Shown: positions 51,888 through 61,128 of the stretch, piece after piece
Numbering within the stretch: the first letter of the stretch is position 1
Layout of the letters: every line of letters begins with the position of its first letter
Source of the DNA: Micromonospora cremea
Lineage (GTDB): Bacteria; Actinomycetota; Actinomycetes; Mycobacteriales; Micromonosporaceae
Length of the DNA: 64,000 nt
Direction: 5' to 3'
Assembly: GCF_900143515.1 (NCBI RefSeq)
Contig: NZ_FSQT01000002.1
Span: 372,001-436,000 of the forward strand
Program-made: the position numbers and the translations under genes
The notes under the pieces: generated by a model
Told to the model about the DNA's origin: nothing
Seen by the model: the letters and a program-made list of their open reading frames with translations, nothing else
Database searches by the model: none

Positions 51888-53717
51888 ATGCCGGTATCGG
51901 TCACCATGCCCCGGCTCGGCGAGAGCGTCACCGAGGGCACCGTCACTCGCTGGCTCAAGCAGGAGGGCGACACCGTCGAGGTCGACGAGCCACTGCTCGA
52001 GGTCTCGACCGACAAGGTCGACACCGAGATCCCGTCACCCGCGGCGGGAGTGCTGAGCCGGATCGTGGTCGGCGAGGACGAGACCGCGGAGGTCGGCAGC
52101 GAGCTGGCTGTCATCGCCGGTGAGGGCGAGTCGGCCGGTGGCGGCGAGGCCGCCCCGCAGGAGCAGCAGCAGGCTCCGGCCGAGTCGGTCGAGCCGGCCG
52201 CCGAGCCGACGGCCGCCGCCGAGGGCACCGCGGACGAGGTGGCCCAGGACGAGGCCCCGGCCGCCGCCGGTGCGGGCCAGGGCACCGCGGTGAAGATGCC
52301 GGCCCTGGGCGAGAGCGTCACCGAGGGTACGGTCACCCGCTGGCTCAAGCAGGTCGGCGAGACCATCGAGGTGGACGAGCCTCTGCTGGAGGTCTCCACC
52401 GACAAGGTCGACACCGAGATCCCGTCGCCGGTCGCCGGCACGGTGCTGGAGATCAAGGTCGCCGAGGACGAGACCGCCGCGGTCGGCGCCGACCTGGCGA
52501 TCATCGGCGTCGCCGGTGCCGCGCCCGCGCAGCCCAAGCCCGAACCGAAGCCCGAGCCGAAGGCGGAGGCCAGGCCGGCGCCCAAGGCCGAGCCGAAGCC
52601 GGAGCCGAAGGTCGAGGAGCCCACGCCGGGCACGTCGTACAACGAGCCGTCCGCGGAGGCCGAGACCTCGGCGCAGCCGGTGAAGGCCGAGCAGGCTTCG
52701 CAGCCGGCCGCGCCGACCCCGACGCCGCAGCGCCCGTCCGCCCCGGCGCAGGGTGGCGGCGAGGAGGCCGCCGGGTACGTCACTCCGCTGGTGCGCAAGC
52801 TGGCCAGCGAGCACGGCGTCGACCTGTCCTCGCTGAACGGCACCGGCGTGGGTGGCCGGATCCGCAAGCAGGACGTGCTGGAGGCGGCCGAGAAGGCCAA
52901 GGCGAAGGCGGCTCCGGCCGCCCCGCAGCAGCCGGCCGCCGCGCCGTCGGCGGCCCCGGCGAAGCCGGCCGCCAAGCCGCAGCCGAGCGGCAAGCGGGGC
53001 ACCACCGAGAAGCTCCCCCGGATCCGTAAGGCCATCGCCACGCGGATGCACGAGTCGCTGCACGAGATGGCGCAGCTCACCACGGTCGTCGAGGTGGACG
53101 TCACCCGGATCGCCAAGCTGCGGGCGCAGGCGAAGGACTCCTTCCAGCAGCGCCACGGCGTGAAGCTGTCCTTCCTGCCGTTCTTCGCCCTGGCGGCCGT
53201 CGAGGCGCTGCAGACGTACCCGATCGTCAACGCCCAGCTGGACCTGGCGGGCGGGACGATCACCTACCCGGAGGCGGAGCACCTCGGCATCGCCGTGGAC
53301 ACCGAGCGGGGCCTGCTGGTGCCGGTCATCCACAACGCCGGTGACCTCAACCTGGGCGGCATCGCCAAGCGGGTCGCGGACCTGGCCGAGCGGACCCGGA
53401 CCAACAAGATCAGCCCGGATGAGCTCGCCGGGGCGACGTTCACGCTGACCAACACGGGCAGCCGGGGTGCGCTCTTCGACACCCCGATCGTGCCGTCGCC
53501 GCAGTCGGCGATGCTCGGCACGGGTGCCGTGGTCAAGCGTCCGGTCGTGGTCAACGACCCGGATCTGGGCGAGGTCGTCGCGGTCCGGTCGATGGTCTAC
53601 CTGGCCATGTCGTATGACCACCGGCTGATCGACGGCGCCGACGCCGCCCGCTTCCTGGCCGCGGTCAAGGAGCGGCTGGAGGCCGGCAACTTCGAGTCGG
53701 AGCTGGGCCTGGCCTGA
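51888..53717 (+). CDS. sucB: 2-oxoacid dehydrogenase E2 acyltransferase with two lipoyl domains (SucB/DlaT)
   Basis: 609 residues. Two nearly identical lipoyl domains carry K43 and K173 in '[12 protein letters not shown]'. Pro/Ala/Lys-rich linkers follow each. A peripheral-subunit-binding domain is at ~295-335 ('[19 protein letters not shown]'). The catalytic core ends with HxxxDG (H578, D582 in '[13 protein letters not shown]'). In actinobacteria this E2 (Rv2215 DlaT) serves pyruvate dehydrogenase and, with Lpd, peroxynitrite defence; it may also serve 2-oxoglutarate dehydrogenase. AAGGAG precedes ATG 51888. Confidence 0.95.
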   Translation: MPVSVTMPRLGESVTEGTVTRWLKQEGDTVEVDEPLLEVSTDKVDTEIPSPAAGVLSRIVVGEDETAEVGSELAVIAGEGESAGGGEAAPQEQQQAPAESVEPAAEPTAAAEGTADEVAQDEAPAAAGAGQGTAVKMPALGESVTEGTVTRWLKQVGETIEVDEPLLEVSTDKVDTEIPSPVAGTVLEIKVAEDETAAVGADLAIIGVAGAAPAQPKPEPKPEPKAEARPAPKAEPKPEPKVEEPTPGTSYNEPSAEAETSAQPVKAEQASQPAAPTPTPQRPSAPAQGGGEEAAGYVTPLVRKLASEHGVDLSSLNGTGVGGRIRKQDVLEAAEKAKAKAAPAAPQQPAAAPSAAPAKPAAKPQPSGKRGTTEKLPRIRKAIATRMHESLHEMAQLTTVVEVDVTRIAKLRAQAKDSFQQRHGVKLSFLPFFALAAVEALQTYPIVNAQLDLAGGTITYPEAEHLGIAVDTERGLLVPVIHNAGDLNLGGIAKRVADLAERTRTNKISPDELAGATFTLTNTGSRGALFDTPIVPSPQSAMLGTGAVVKRPVVVNDPDLGEVVAVRSMVYLAMSYDHRLIDGADAARFLAAVKERLEAGNFESELGLA

Positions 53718-53729
53718 TCCCGAGCCAGT

Positions 53730-53768
53730 CGAAAGGGCGCCCCGGTCGTCGACCGGGGCGCCCTTTCG
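53730..53768. terminator. Terminator hairpin after sucB
   Basis: CGAAAGGGCGCCCCGGTCG, one T, and its exact reverse complement (19-bp arms), 13 bp after the sucB stop, in a convergent junction. Confidence 0.85.
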
Positions 53769-53831
53769 CCGTTCCTGGGTCCGTAGCGCGGTGAGCGCCG
53801 GTCGGGGCGGACCCCGGCCGGCGCTGCCCGC

Positions 53832-54767
53832 TCAGCCCTTGAGCAGGGCGGTCGAGACCTGCCAGAGCCGCTCGGCGGCCTCCGGGTCCAGCGCGTACGG
53901 GGCGACACCGCGCCGGTCGCCGGGCGCGGCCAGCCCGGCCTCCTGGCAGTCCTCGAAGTAGCGCCCGCCGACCCCGTCGAGCAGCGGTGAGGCGGCGACC
54001 AGCACCGAGGTGGCGGCGCCCTGCTCGACGGTCTTCCACGCCGCCGCGTTGCCCGCGCGGAGCCGGTTCAGCTCCTCCTCGCTGACGTAGCGCTGGAGGT
54101 TGGTCTGGATCGCTCCGGGCATCAGCGAGTTGGCCACGATGCCGTCGTCGGCCCAGAGCCGGGTCACCTCCACGGCGAAGAGCACGTTCGCCGTCTTCGA
54201 CTGCCCGTACGCCTCCCACGGCTCGTACGGCCGGCGCTCGTACTGGATGTCCTGGAAGACCACCGGCGAGCGTAGGTGGGCGGCGGAGCTGACCGAGGCG
54301 ATCCGGGCCCCGCCGGCGGCGGACAGCGCCGGGCGCAGCCCGGTGGCGAGCGCGAAGTGCCCCAGGTGGTTGGTGGCGAACTGCATCTCCCAGCCCTGTG
54401 GGGTCCGCATCTCGGGCGACGCCATGATGCCGGCGTTGTTGACCAGCATGTGCAGTGGGCCGTCCCAGTTGGCCACGAAGTCGGCGACCGAGCCCTGGTC
54501 GGCGAGGTCGAGCGGGGCGACCAGGATCCGGTCGTTGCCGGTGCCGGCGGTGATGTCGTCGGCGGCGCGCTGCCCGGCGTCGGTGTTGCGCACGGCCAGG
54601 GTGACCTGCGCGCCGGCGCTGGCCAGGGCCCGGGCGGTCTCGACGCCGATGCCAGACGACCCGCCGGTGACGATCGCCCGCCGGCCGCCGAGGTCCACGC
54701 CCTGGATCACGTCCATGGCGGTGGAGTCATGGGTGAACGGTGTGGTGATCGGGGTGCTCGTCGTCAT
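53832..54767 (-). CDS. Short-chain dehydrogenase/reductase (retinol-dehydrogenase-like)
   Basis: 311 residues. Rossmann motif 'VTGGSSGIGVETARAL', 'LVNNAGIMAS', catalytic Ser in 'ASVSSAAHL' and YxxxK in 'EAYGQSKTANVLF'. The extended C-terminus and NADP-binding pattern resemble WW-domain oxidoreductase/retinol dehydrogenase-like SDRs. It is divergent from a TetR gene with palindromes between, so it is probably the regulated target. Substrate unknown. Confidence 0.92.
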   Translation of the reverse strand: MTTSTPITTPFTHDSTAMDVIQGVDLGGRRAIVTGGSSGIGVETARALASAGAQVTLAVRNTDAGQRAADDITAGTGNDRILVAPLDLADQGSVADFVANWDGPLHMLVNNAGIMASPEMRTPQGWEMQFATNHLGHFALATGLRPALSAAGGARIASVSSAAHLRSPVVFQDIQYERRPYEPWEAYGQSKTANVLFAVEVTRLWADDGIVANSLMPGAIQTNLQRYVSEEELNRLRAGNAAAWKTVEQGAATSVLVAASPLLDGVGGRYFEDCQEAGLAAPGDRRGVAPYALDPEAAERLWQVSTALLKG

Positions 54768-54820
54768 GATCCATCCTTGTTCGGGTGGGGCGGACCGATC
54801 CGGCCCGCCGCTACGATGGA

Positions 54821-54868
54821 AGCGGAGGATCCTCCGCTACGTTCGAGACTAACCGGAGCTTCCTCCGG
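54821..54868. promoter_or_regulatory. Palindromic operators between SDR and TetR genes
   Basis: AGCGGAGGA and its mirror TCCTCCGCT form a perfect 18-bp palindrome (54821-54838). CCGGAG-n4-CTCCGG (54853-54868) is a second related site; both share CGGAG half-sites. Centres are about 31 bp (three turns) apart. Confidence 0.65.
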
Positions 54869-54918
54869 ATACCACTTCCGGGGTGAACCCGTCGGCCCGC
54901 ACCAGCAAAGGAGAAGAT

Positions 54919-55488
54919 GTGCCGGAGACCAGCCCCCGCCCGCTGCGGGCGGATGCCCTGCGCAACCGCGAGCGGCTGCTGGAGGCCGCGATCCAGGCGT
55001 TTTCCCGCCCCGGGCCGGAGGTAACGCTCGACGCCATCGCCCGGGAGGCCGGGGTGGGCATCGGCACCCTCTACCGTCACTTCCCCACCCGCGAGGCGCT
55101 GATCGAGGCGGCGTACCGCAACGAGCTGGGCAAACTCTGCGATGCCGCGTTGGACCTGCTCGACCAGCTACCGCCGGACCGGGCGCTACGGGGCTGGATG
55201 TCCCGGTTCATCGACTACCTCGCCACCAAGCGCGGGATGGCCGACGCCCTGCGGCTGGTGATCGCCGCCGGCACCAACCCGTTCGCGCAGAGCCGGGACC
55301 GGCTACTGGAGGCGCTCGACCGGCTGCTGGCCGCCGGCGCCGCGGCCGGCACCGTACGGGCCGACGTCGACGCCGCAGACGTGCTTGTCAGCCTGAGCGG
55401 GATCTCCCTGGCCGCTGGCGAGCGCGCCCAGGCCGACCGGCTGCTCGACCTGCTCATGGACGGTCTGCGGCACCGTCGAGCCGGCTGA
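54919..55488 (+). CDS. TetR-family transcriptional regulator
   Basis: 189 residues. Helix-turn-helix at ~15-60 ('[20 protein letters not shown]'). The C-terminal domain ('[21 protein letters not shown]') matches the common actinobacterial TetR type with SbtR-like C-terminus. GTG 54919 is chosen because AGGAG lies 5 nt upstream; GTG 54883 is an unsupported longer start. Divergent arrangement and palindromes indicate that it represses itself and the SDR gene. Confidence 0.92.
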   Translation: MPETSPRPLRADALRNRERLLEAAIQAFSRPGPEVTLDAIAREAGVGIGTLYRHFPTREALIEAAYRNELGKLCDAALDLLDQLPPDRALRGWMSRFIDYLATKRGMADALRLVIAAGTNPFAQSRDRLLEALDRLLAAGAAAGTVRADVDAADVLVSLSGISLAAGERAQADRLLDLLMDGLRHRRAG

Positions 55489-55533
55489 CCTGTTCCGGCC
55501 TCCGGTGATGCCGGACGCTGCCAGAGTGGGACC

Positions 55534-56871
55534 GTGGGCGGCTACCGGCGGCGTGGGCGACTGGGGCCCGCCGTCCCGATCGCCCCCGGTGCCCGGGTGG
55601 ACAAATTCGAGGTCTTCTTCGATCTGGTCTTCGTCTTCTCGTTCTTCATCATCACGCGGGCGACCGCCGCGAACATCTCCGGCCGGCAGCTCCTGCACGC
55701 CGGCCTGGTGCTCGCCGTGCTCTGGTGGATCTGGGTGGTGCACAGCCTGGTCGCCACCCGGGTCCGGCTCGGCGAGGGCTACGTGCCGGTGCTCATGGTG
55801 ATCGCCATGGCCGCCCTGTTCGCGTTCGCGCTGGCGCTGCCGCAGGCTTTCACCGACCCGAAGCGCGGCACCGCCGGACCGATGCTGGTGGCCATCAGCT
55901 ACGTCGTGGTCCGGGGCATCCACATGATCTTGTACCAGCATGTGGTGCGGGACAGCCCGCAGGAGCGCCGACAGCTACGCCGGTTCGCCCCGGAGCTGGC
56001 GGCGAGCATCGTCCTGCTGCTGGCCGCCGCGCTGGTGCCGCCACTGATCGCCGAGCCCGATCAGGCCGCGATGGTCCGCGACGCCCTGTGGATCGCCGTG
56101 GTGCTGGTCCAGTACGCCACCGGCTTCATCGTCGGCACCTGGGGCTGGGGGGTGACCAGCGCCGAGCACTGGACGGAGCGCTACGACCTCATCCTGATCA
56201 TCGCGCTGGGCGAGTCCGTGATCTCCGTGGGCGTCGGCGGCAACCTGCTCGTCGGCAAGCCGGTCACCTGGCCGGCGGTGGCCGCCGCCTCGCTCGGAAT
56301 CTTCTTCACCGCCGCCCTGTGGTGGGCGCACTTCGACTTCATCGGCCCGGCCGCCCGGATCGCCCTGCACGCGGCGGAGGGCGGCCCCCGGGTGGCGATG
56401 GCCCGCGACGCGTACGCGTACCTCTACCTGCCGATGATCGCCGCGGTGATCCTCTTCTCCATCGGTAGCGAGGAGATCCTGCACCAGATCACCGACCCGG
56501 CCGGCGGGCCCGCGCAACGGATCGAGGGGCCCGCCGTGCCGATGCTATTCGGCGGGGTGATCTGTTACCTCGCCGCGAACATGCTGTTCCAACTGCGCAC
56601 CCTGCACACCGTCACCTGGACCCGGGTCGGGGTGCTGGTGGTGCTGGCGGCGGCCCTGCCGATCGGGCAGCACCTGCCGGCGCTGGGCGCGCTCACCCTC
56701 CTCACCGCGATCTGCGTCGGGCTGGTGGCCGTCGAGGTGCTGGTGATGTCGGAGTCGCGGCACGCGCTGCGGTCCGCCGTCTTTCAGGAACGGACCGTCC
56801 ACGAGGCCCACGAGGCCGACTTCCGGGCCGACTGGCACCTCAAGGAGCCCGACGAGCCGACCACGCCGTGA
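55534..56871 (+). CDS. Low temperature requirement A (LtrA) family membrane protein
   Basis: 445 residues with about ten membrane helices. The diagnostic N-terminal block 'KFEVFFDLVFVFSFF' and the middle 'ERYDLILIIALGESVISVG' define the LtrA family (first seen in Listeria as needed for growth in the cold). The molecular function is unknown; His residues in 'WWAHFDFIGP' may be functional. GTG 55534 has CAGAGT 6 nt upstream as a weak -10 for a leaderless transcript. Confidence 0.9.
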   Translation: MGGYRRRGRLGPAVPIAPGARVDKFEVFFDLVFVFSFFIITRATAANISGRQLLHAGLVLAVLWWIWVVHSLVATRVRLGEGYVPVLMVIAMAALFAFALALPQAFTDPKRGTAGPMLVAISYVVVRGIHMILYQHVVRDSPQERRQLRRFAPELAASIVLLLAAALVPPLIAEPDQAAMVRDALWIAVVLVQYATGFIVGTWGWGVTSAEHWTERYDLILIIALGESVISVGVGGNLLVGKPVTWPAVAAASLGIFFTAALWWAHFDFIGPAARIALHAAEGGPRVAMARDAYAYLYLPMIAAVILFSIGSEEILHQITDPAGGPAQRIEGPAVPMLFGGVICYLAANMLFQLRTLHTVTWTRVGVLVVLAAALPIGQHLPALGALTLLTAICVGLVAVEVLVMSESRHALRSAVFQERTVHEAHEADFRADWHLKEPDEPTTP

Positions 56872-56933
56872 CCCCGCCCGGATAGGCTACGGCTCAGCGT
56901 CGCGGTGCACCCGGCACGAAGGCCGCCGTGGGC

Positions 56934-57467
56934 ATGGAGGCGCGGGGACAGCATGGGACGAACGTGCACCCACCCGATTCACCGGCCGGCCGGCTCGCCG
57001 CCGTCGGCAATCAGATGATCGAGATCCACCTCTGGCTCGGCGCGGAGCTGGCCCGCCTCCGGGCGAGCCTCGACGCCGACGGCCCCGGCGAGGCCCGCCC
57101 GTCGCGGGATTTGCGGGCCCACTGCCTGACCTTCTGTGCCGCGCTCGGCCGGCACCACACCGGTGAGGACGACGGCGCGTTCCGGCTGCTGGCCGACCAG
57201 GTCCCCGAACTGCGCCCGGTCCTCGCCAACCTGATCGCCGACCACGAGGTGGTCGCGGGGATCCTGGGCCGGGTCGAGGAGCTGCTGGGCGATCCCACGC
57301 CGGTGCCGGTGGCCCGGCTGCGCGCCGAGCTGGACGGGCTGGCCGCGCTGCTGGAGTCGCACTTCCGGTACGAGGAGAAGAGGCTGGTCACCGCGCTCAA
57401 CGCGCTCACCGGTCGGCCCGGGACGGTCGAGGAACTCCTCGGCCTGGCCGCGCCCCCCGTCGGCTGA
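56934..57467 (+). CDS. Hemerythrin-like (HHE) domain protein
   Basis: 177 residues, four-helix bundle. Candidate di-iron ligands: His in 'MIEIHLWLG', His/Glu in 'RHHTGEDDGAF', His/Glu in 'IADHEVVAG' and His/Glu in 'SHFRYEEKRL'. Such proteins bind O2 or NO or sense iron/oxygen. ATG 56934 (GTG 56928 possible). Adjacent LtrA and LLM genes do not suggest a pathway. Confidence 0.88.
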   Translation: MEARGQHGTNVHPPDSPAGRLAAVGNQMIEIHLWLGAELARLRASLDADGPGEARPSRDLRAHCLTFCAALGRHHTGEDDGAFRLLADQVPELRPVLANLIADHEVVAGILGRVEELLGDPTPVPVARLRAELDGLAALLESHFRYEEKRLVTALNALTGRPGTVEELLGLAAPPVG

Positions 57468-57539
57468 CGCCTGTCTCCCCTCGGCAGAACCGGCGCTTGC
57501 GCACTGGCCGGGAGGCTCGGTGGACGGCAGGCTTGACCC

Positions 57540-58463
57540 ATGGTCACCTTCTCGATCCAGGCGAGCCCGTCCGACGCCGCCGGCTGGTGTGAGCTGGCCC
57601 GCCGGGCGGAGTCGGCCGGCTACGACGCGCTGCTGGTCGGCGACCACCCGGGCGTGGTCGCCGCGCCGTTCGTCGCGCTGGCCGCCGCCGCGTCGGTCAC
57701 CTCGACGCTCGGACTCGGCTCGTACGTCGCCAACGCCGGCGTCCGGGAGCCGGCGCTGCTCGCCACCGACGTGGCCACCCTCGACCTGGTCTCCGGCGGG
57801 CGGGCCCGGCTCGGCATCGGCGCCGGCCACACCCCGATCGAGTGGCGGGCGGTGGGGCGGGAGCGCCCGGACGTCGCCGGCCGGGTGCGTCGCTGCATCG
57901 CGGTGGCCGAGGCGGTGCGGGCGCTGCTGGCCGGCGAGGAGGTCACGGTCGACACCGCCGACCTGGCGGTGCACGCCGCGCGACTGGACCGGCCCCGACC
58001 GGTGCAGCCGCGGATCCCGTTGACGGTGGGCACGGCCAACACCGACCTGCTGCGCTGGGCCGGGGCGCACGCCGACGTGGTCGGGCTCAGCGGCTTCGGT
58101 CGTACTCTCGCCGACGGCCACGGCCACGACGTGCGCTGGCGGGCCGCGGAGATCGAGGCGCAACTGGCCGCGGTCGCGGCCGGCGCGGCCGGGCGGGACG
58201 CCCCGCCCGCGCTGGAGGCGCTGGTGCAGCGGGTGGTGGTGGGCGACGACGCGGAGGCTGCCGCCGCGCACACCGCCGAGGAGACCGGCCTGACCGTCGA
58301 CGAGCTGCTCGCCACCCCGTTCGTGCTGATCGGCACCGCGGACGAGATCGTCGCGGCGGTGGCCGCGCACCGGCGGCGCTGGGGCGTGACCCGCTACGTG
58401 GTCCGGGCCGACGCGCTCGATCCGCTGGCCCCTCTGCTCCCCCGGCTGGCCGCCATCACCTGA
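57540..58463 (+). CDS. LLM-class (F420-dependent type) oxidoreductase
   Basis: 307 residues, luciferase-like TIM barrel. Visible blocks: 'AGYDALLVGDHPGVVAAPF', 'LATDVATLDLVSGGRARLGI', 'GAGHTPIEWRAVG' and 'IPLTVGTANTDLLRWAG'. It resembles the TIGR03621 group of probable F420-dependent enzymes in mycobacteria and relatives. Substrate unknown. It ends 25 bp from the convergent MerR gene. Confidence 0.87.
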   Translation: MVTFSIQASPSDAAGWCELARRAESAGYDALLVGDHPGVVAAPFVALAAAASVTSTLGLGSYVANAGVREPALLATDVATLDLVSGGRARLGIGAGHTPIEWRAVGRERPDVAGRVRRCIAVAEAVRALLAGEEVTVDTADLAVHAARLDRPRPVQPRIPLTVGTANTDLLRWAGAHADVVGLSGFGRTLADGHGHDVRWRAAEIEAQLAAVAAGAAGRDAPPALEALVQRVVVGDDAEAAAAHTAEETGLTVDELLATPFVLIGTADEIVAAVAAHRRRWGVTRYVVRADALDPLAPLLPRLAAIT

Positions 58464-58477
58464 GGGCCTCCGGCACC

Positions 58478-58498
58478 GGGCGGGTGGCCTACCCGCCC
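58478..58498. terminator. Weak hairpin at the LLM/MerR junction
   Basis: GGGCGGGT and ACCCGCCC, 8 bp, 5-nt loop, overlapping the merR stop codon. Confidence 0.45.
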
Positions 58499-58902
58499 TC
58501 CGACACCGATCCGGGCAGCTGCTCGTAGAAGCGGATCTTCTCCCGCAGGTGGTCGTACTGGCGCTGGAGCAGGCGCATCTGCTCCTCGACCCGCACCGCG
58601 TGCCGTTCCAGCAGCTCACGCCGCTCGTCGGCGGTGTGCTCGCCCTCCCGGGCCAGCTGCGCGTAACGGCACATCTGGGCGATCGGCATCCCGGTGTCGC
58701 GCAGGCAGCGGAACAACACCAGCCAGCCGAGGTCGTCGTCGGTGAAGACCCGCTGGCCGCCCGACGTGCGGCTCACGTCGGCGAGCAGGCCGATCTTCTC
58801 GTAGTACCGCAGGGTGTCCAGGCTGAAGCCGCTGCGCCGGGCGGCCTCCGCGGGGGCGTAACCGGTCTGCCCCGAGATGCTAGTGGTTGACCTGGAGCGC
58901 AC
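58489..58902 (-). CDS. MerR-family transcriptional regulator
   Basis: 137 residues if GTG 58902 is the start. Helix-turn-helix with wing at ~14-85 ('YAPAEAARRSGFSLDTLRYY', 'LADVSRTSGGQRVFTDDDL'), then a long helix for dimerisation ('AVRVEEQMRLLQRQYDHLRE'). There are no metal-binding cysteines in the C-terminus, so it is not a metal sensor. The start lies within the operator of the divergent aldo/keto reductase gene; no ATG is available between 58902 and the conserved region. Confidence 0.85.
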   Translation of the reverse strand: MRSRSTTSISGQTGYAPAEAARRSGFSLDTLRYYEKIGLLADVSRTSGGQRVFTDDDLGWLVLFRCLRDTGMPIAQMCRYAQLAREGEHTADERRELLERHAVRVEEQMRLLQRQYDHLREKIRFYEQLPGSVSEGG

Positions 58903-58917
58903 TCCAGGTTGGAAGCT
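58887..58917 (+). promoter_or_regulatory. MerR-type operator/promoter driving the aldo/keto reductase gene
   Basis: -35 TTGACC (58887-58892), a 19-bp spacer, and -10 GAAGCT (58912-58917). The palindrome ACCTGGAG-n4-CTCCAGGT (58890-58909) fills the spacer. A 19-bp spacer with a dyad is the classic MerR arrangement that needs DNA untwisting for activation. Confidence 0.8.
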
Positions 58918-58923
58918 GACCGC

Positions 58924-59923
58924 ATGACGACGACACGGACGCTCGGACGCAGCGGCATCGAGGTCAGCGCGATCGGGATGGGGTGCTGGGCGATCGGCGG
59001 CCCCCTGTGGGGCGACGGCGGGCAGCCGTTCGGCTGGGGCGAGGTGGACGACGACGAGTCGATCCGCACCATCCACCGCGCGCTCGACCTCGGGGTGACC
59101 CTGTTCGACACGGCCAGCAACTACGGCGCCGGGCACAGCGAGCGGATCCTCGGCCGGGGCCCTGACCGGCCGGCGGGACGACACGGTGATCGCCACCAAA
59201 TTCGGCAACGCCAGCGAGGAGGCGACCCGTCGGGCGCTCGGCACCGACGCCAGCCCGGCCTTCGCGGTGCGCAGCCTGGAGGATTCACTGCGCCGGCTCG
59301 GCACCGACCACGTCGACCTCTACCAGCTGCACATCAACGAGCTGCCGGTGCCCGCCGCGCTCGACCTGGTCGGCACCCTGGAGGACCTGGTCGGCCAGGG
59401 CAAGATCCGGGCGTACGGCTGGAGCACCGACGACCCGGCCTCGGCGGAGGCGTTCGCGGCGGCCGGCGCGCACTGTGCCGCCATCCAGCATGACGAGTCG
59501 GTGCTGCGAGACAACGCGGCGGTGCTGGCGGTCTGCGACAGCTACGACCTGGCCAGCCTCAACCGGGGCCCGCTGGCGATGGGACTGCTCACCGGGTCGA
59601 CCCGGGCGGTCGGCGCGGACGACGTACGCGGCCGGGCGCCCGAGTGGCTGCAGTGGTTCACCGACGGCCGGCCGACGCCGCGCTGGGCGGCCCGGGTCGA
59701 GCAGGTCCGTGCGGCGCTCACCGCCGACGGGCGCACCCTGGCCCAGGGCGCGCTCGGCTGGCTGCTGGCCCGCAGCCCGCGTACCGTGCCCATCCCCGGC
59801 CTGCGCACGGCGGCGCAGGCGGAGGAGAACCTGGCCACCCTGGCGCTCGGCCCGCTGAGCGCCGAGGCGTACGCCGAGGTGGAGCGGCTGCTGGCCGACC
59901 TGCGTCCGGCCCACGCGGCCTGA
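58924..59923 (+). pseudogene. Aldo/keto reductase gene interrupted by a 1-nt frameshift
   Basis: Conceptually 332 residues. From ATG 58924 the frame encodes a normal AKR N-terminus ('SGIEVSAIGMGCWAIGG', 'LFDTASNYGAGHSERILGR'). After the G run 59156-59159 the frame is wrong; dropping one G restores 'ALTGRRDDTVIATKFGNA' and the rest to the stop at 59923 ('DHVDLYQLHINELP', 'TVPIPGLRTAAQAEENL'). All catalytic residues (Asp, Tyr, Lys, His) exist across the two frames. It is either a sequencing error or a fresh inactivation. The MerR operator just upstream looks intact. Confidence 0.85.
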
Positions 59924-59953
59924 CCACCGGGTCAGCTCACGCCCCGGGCGCCG

Positions 59954-60805
59954 TCAGCGGAAGTCGTCCGCGTGCTCGGCGGCCCACTGCCGGAACGTGC
60001 GCCCGGGGCGGCCGGTCACCTGCTCGACGTCCGGGGCGACCCAGCCGTTGCCGTCGGGATACCGCCCCATCTCCAGGAACCACTCGATCACCTCGGCCGG
60101 GTAGTGGTCCTTCCAGTGCGCGCGGGCCTGCTCCGGGGTCAGCTCGTCGAACCGCACCGGACGGCCGATCGCCTCGCCGATCATCCGGACCGCGTCCCGG
60201 CGGCGCACCGGATCCGGCCCGGTCGGCTGGTACACCCGGCCGGCGTGGCCATCCTCGGTGAGCGCGGCCACGATGACCGCGGCGATGTCCGCCTCGTGGA
60301 CCAACGCGCTGTTCCAGTCCCCGAACGGCGCCCGCACCACCCCCTCGGTCCGGATGCCGGCCGCCCAGTCCCGGGTGTTCGCCATGAACTCGCCAGGAAA
60401 GACGTGCGTCCACTCCAGGCCCGAGTTCTCGACGGCCCGGTGCAGGGGCCGGTGGGGTGCCTCGATCGGGTCGTCGTCCGCCCGGCTCGGATCGTTGTGA
60501 CCGAGGTGGGTGACCCGGCGGACGCCGGCCTGCCGGGCCAGCTCCAGGATCTCCGCACCGGTGGTCAGCGGCCCGTACCCGTCCATGGCGACCAGGTGCA
60601 TGCGCGTCACGCCGCGCAGCGCCGGAGCCAGCGTGTGGGGCCTGGCGAAGTCGCCCGCCACCACCTCCACCCCGCTGGACAGCGCGGCGGCCGCCGGCGA
60701 CGCGGGATCACGGGTCAGCGCGCGTACGTCGTGGCCGGCGGCCACCAGTTGCCGGACCAGGCTGCCTCCGACGGTCCCGGTCGCACCGGTCACCAGGATC
60801 GGCAT
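59954..60805 (-). CDS. NmrA-like NAD(P)-binding protein (atypical SDR)
   Basis: 283 residues. N-terminal GxxGxxG in 'VTGATGTVGGSLVRQLVAAG' and the NmrA/HSCARG-type pattern. The SDR Tyr-x3-Lys is absent, as in redox-sensing or quinone-reductase NmrA relatives (for example QorB). C-terminal 'RFDELTPEQARAHWK' is typical. It converges with the frameshifted reductase gene. Confidence 0.9.
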   Translation of the reverse strand: MPILVTGATGTVGGSLVRQLVAAGHDVRALTRDPASPAAAALSSGVEVVAGDFARPHTLAPALRGVTRMHLVAMDGYGPLTTGAEILELARQAGVRRVTHLGHNDPSRADDDPIEAPHRPLHRAVENSGLEWTHVFPGEFMANTRDWAAGIRTEGVVRAPFGDWNSALVHEADIAAVIVAALTEDGHAGRVYQPTGPDPVRRRDAVRMIGEAIGRPVRFDELTPEQARAHWKDHYPAEVIEWFLEMGRYPDGNGWVAPDVEQVTGRPGRTFRQWAAEHADDFR

Positions 60806-61128
60806 GGTTCCTCCTCACGGTTCGCCCGACGGCGGGCACGGCGCGCCAACCCCGCCATTCGGGGGACGCACTCGGATGGCTCATGCTCAGCCGGATCGAC
60901 GCCGGAAGCAATCGCGAACAACGCATTCACGTTTGCTTTGACCTGCGGAAACACGCCGGCCGCCGAATGCGCGGGGCAGCCTTTTTCGGCGCCCGGAACG
61001 CCCGTTGACCTGCGTTTCCACGCTTCCCGGGGGGATCCGCGCGGATTTTTTCGCCGGAGGCGCTCCGCGACCGGTGACGTCGGCCGCCCCACGCATCCGC
61101 CGGCGGCGTTCTGGGCGAAGATGTGGGC
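60806..61128. other. 323-bp intergenic region with duplicated TTGACCTGCG
   Basis: TTGACCTGCG occurs at 60938-60947 and 61005-61014. Poly-T tracts (60982-60986, 61046-61051) and lower GC make this stretch unlike its neighbours. It may contain divergent promoters for the NmrA-like and TIGR01777 genes. No coding frame stands out. Confidence 0.45.
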
